Shown: positions 63,380 to 64,000 of the stretch, one piece after another
Layout: each line of letters opens with the position of its first letter
Position numbering within the stretch: position 1 is the first letter of the stretch
DNA from: Paroedura picta
Taxonomy: Eukaryota; Chordata; Lepidosauria; Squamata; Gekkonidae
DNA: 64,000 bases
Direction of reading: 5' to 3'
Assembly (NCBI RefSeq): GCF_049243985.1
Contig: NC_135381.1
Coordinates: 19,827,345 to 19,891,344 of the forward strand
Notes under the pieces: generated by a model
Seen by the model: only the letters and a program-made list of their open reading frames with translations
Databases searched by the model: none
Told to the model about the DNA's origin: nothing
Program-made: the position numbers and the translations under genes

Positions 63380-64000
63380 TTTTCTTTGGGAGCTGGGCAT
63401 GATAGTCCTCAAAACCAAGAACAAACATCGCAAGGGGAGATGGTGAAAATAAACTGAAAAAACTTTAAATCCTGGATTCAGATAAGGTCTGAAGTTTGGA
63501 GATGTTTCACACATTACAGACTACGTACATAGGATGCATCCAGCATATCACTATGACTGATGCAGTAATGTTCAAATGTTTCCCTGTTGCATGCATGAAA
63601 GTCACTCAGTTCCCTGTTGGGAATAGACAGAATAGAAGAGGTTGGTGTAGCCCAGTGTCAAGATAGGAACACTTTAAAAAAAAATTGAAATCTAATGTTC
63701 TTCAACCCTTCACTCTTACACCCTCCACAAGGTTTAGTTTTAAAGTGTGCTAGCTGCTTGAAAAGGAGCCTGTCCCCCATTTTTCTGCAAGAGTTACTGA
63801 TTTGAGTGGGCTGTCAGATTAGAAAGAAGTAATTCACACAGAGACAACATGCACCAACCTCTTTTGATGCATTTTGAATAATCAAATGATTCAATAATAC
63901 CCAGTTCGGCGATATAGCTGAATTCCCACTGCAGAGTGATTGAAAAGATTGCAAGGCCATAACACTGAATCATGCAGCTTCATTTGGGCTCAAAATAATG
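63380..64000. other. Intergenic sequence at the right edge
   Basis: No gene or repeat recognised. Confidence 0.35.

Overview
The window reads as nuclear DNA of a squamate reptile (lizard or snake lineage). The basis is the repeat load: several copies of a tRNA-derived SINE matching the Sauria SINE type (GTAGTGGTTAGGAG head, CACAGGGTGTCTGTTGTGGGGAGAGG-type body, TATAAGAACCAACTCTTCTT tail), a second tRNA-derived SINE ending in TACCTTT repeats, tRNA-derived SINEs of two further types, CR1/Jockey-type LINE pieces, about thirteen copies of a palindromic hAT miniature element, and a DIRS-type fossil. The exact lineage cannot be fixed from sequence alone.

One host gene is securely present. GDPD2 (GDE3, a membrane glycerophosphodiester phosphodiesterase) lies on the minus strand, start codon at 12879-12881 and stop at 2474-2476. 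Fifteen coding exons can be placed with AG/GT borders and matching phases; they give a 537-residue protein with all expected catalytic residues. A non-coding first exon probably ends at 15259, and a likely polyadenylation signal is at 2134-2139. Introns carry SINE, hAT and other miniature-element copies.

From about 15.7 kb to the right edge there is no recognised gene over some 48 kb. One well-bordered exon-like stretch on the plus strand (26251-26389) encodes a cysteine-containing peptide I do not recognise. The rest is layered transposon debris: CR1-type LINE parts (1-1063, 18555-18970, 36655-37725, 48055-48365, 49780-50800), complete SINEs with target duplications (20235, 34783, 50814), hAT elements with clear 8-bp duplications (16062, 22184, 44668, 57303), two 181-bp Harbinger-type miniature elements with TTA duplications in opposite orientation (24052, 62106), and a DIRS-type gag-like fossil (about 40.6-42.2 kb) split by a DNA element. 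Several repeat-poor stretches (20.85-21.6, 43.9-44.3, 53.0-53.9, 59.4-59.7 kb) look like unique sequence and may hold conserved regulatory DNA. A GC- and CpG-rich block lies at 62.74-63.37 kb.

There is no sign of a coordinated multi-gene system. The content is one ordinary conserved gene next to a gene-poor, repeat-rich flank.
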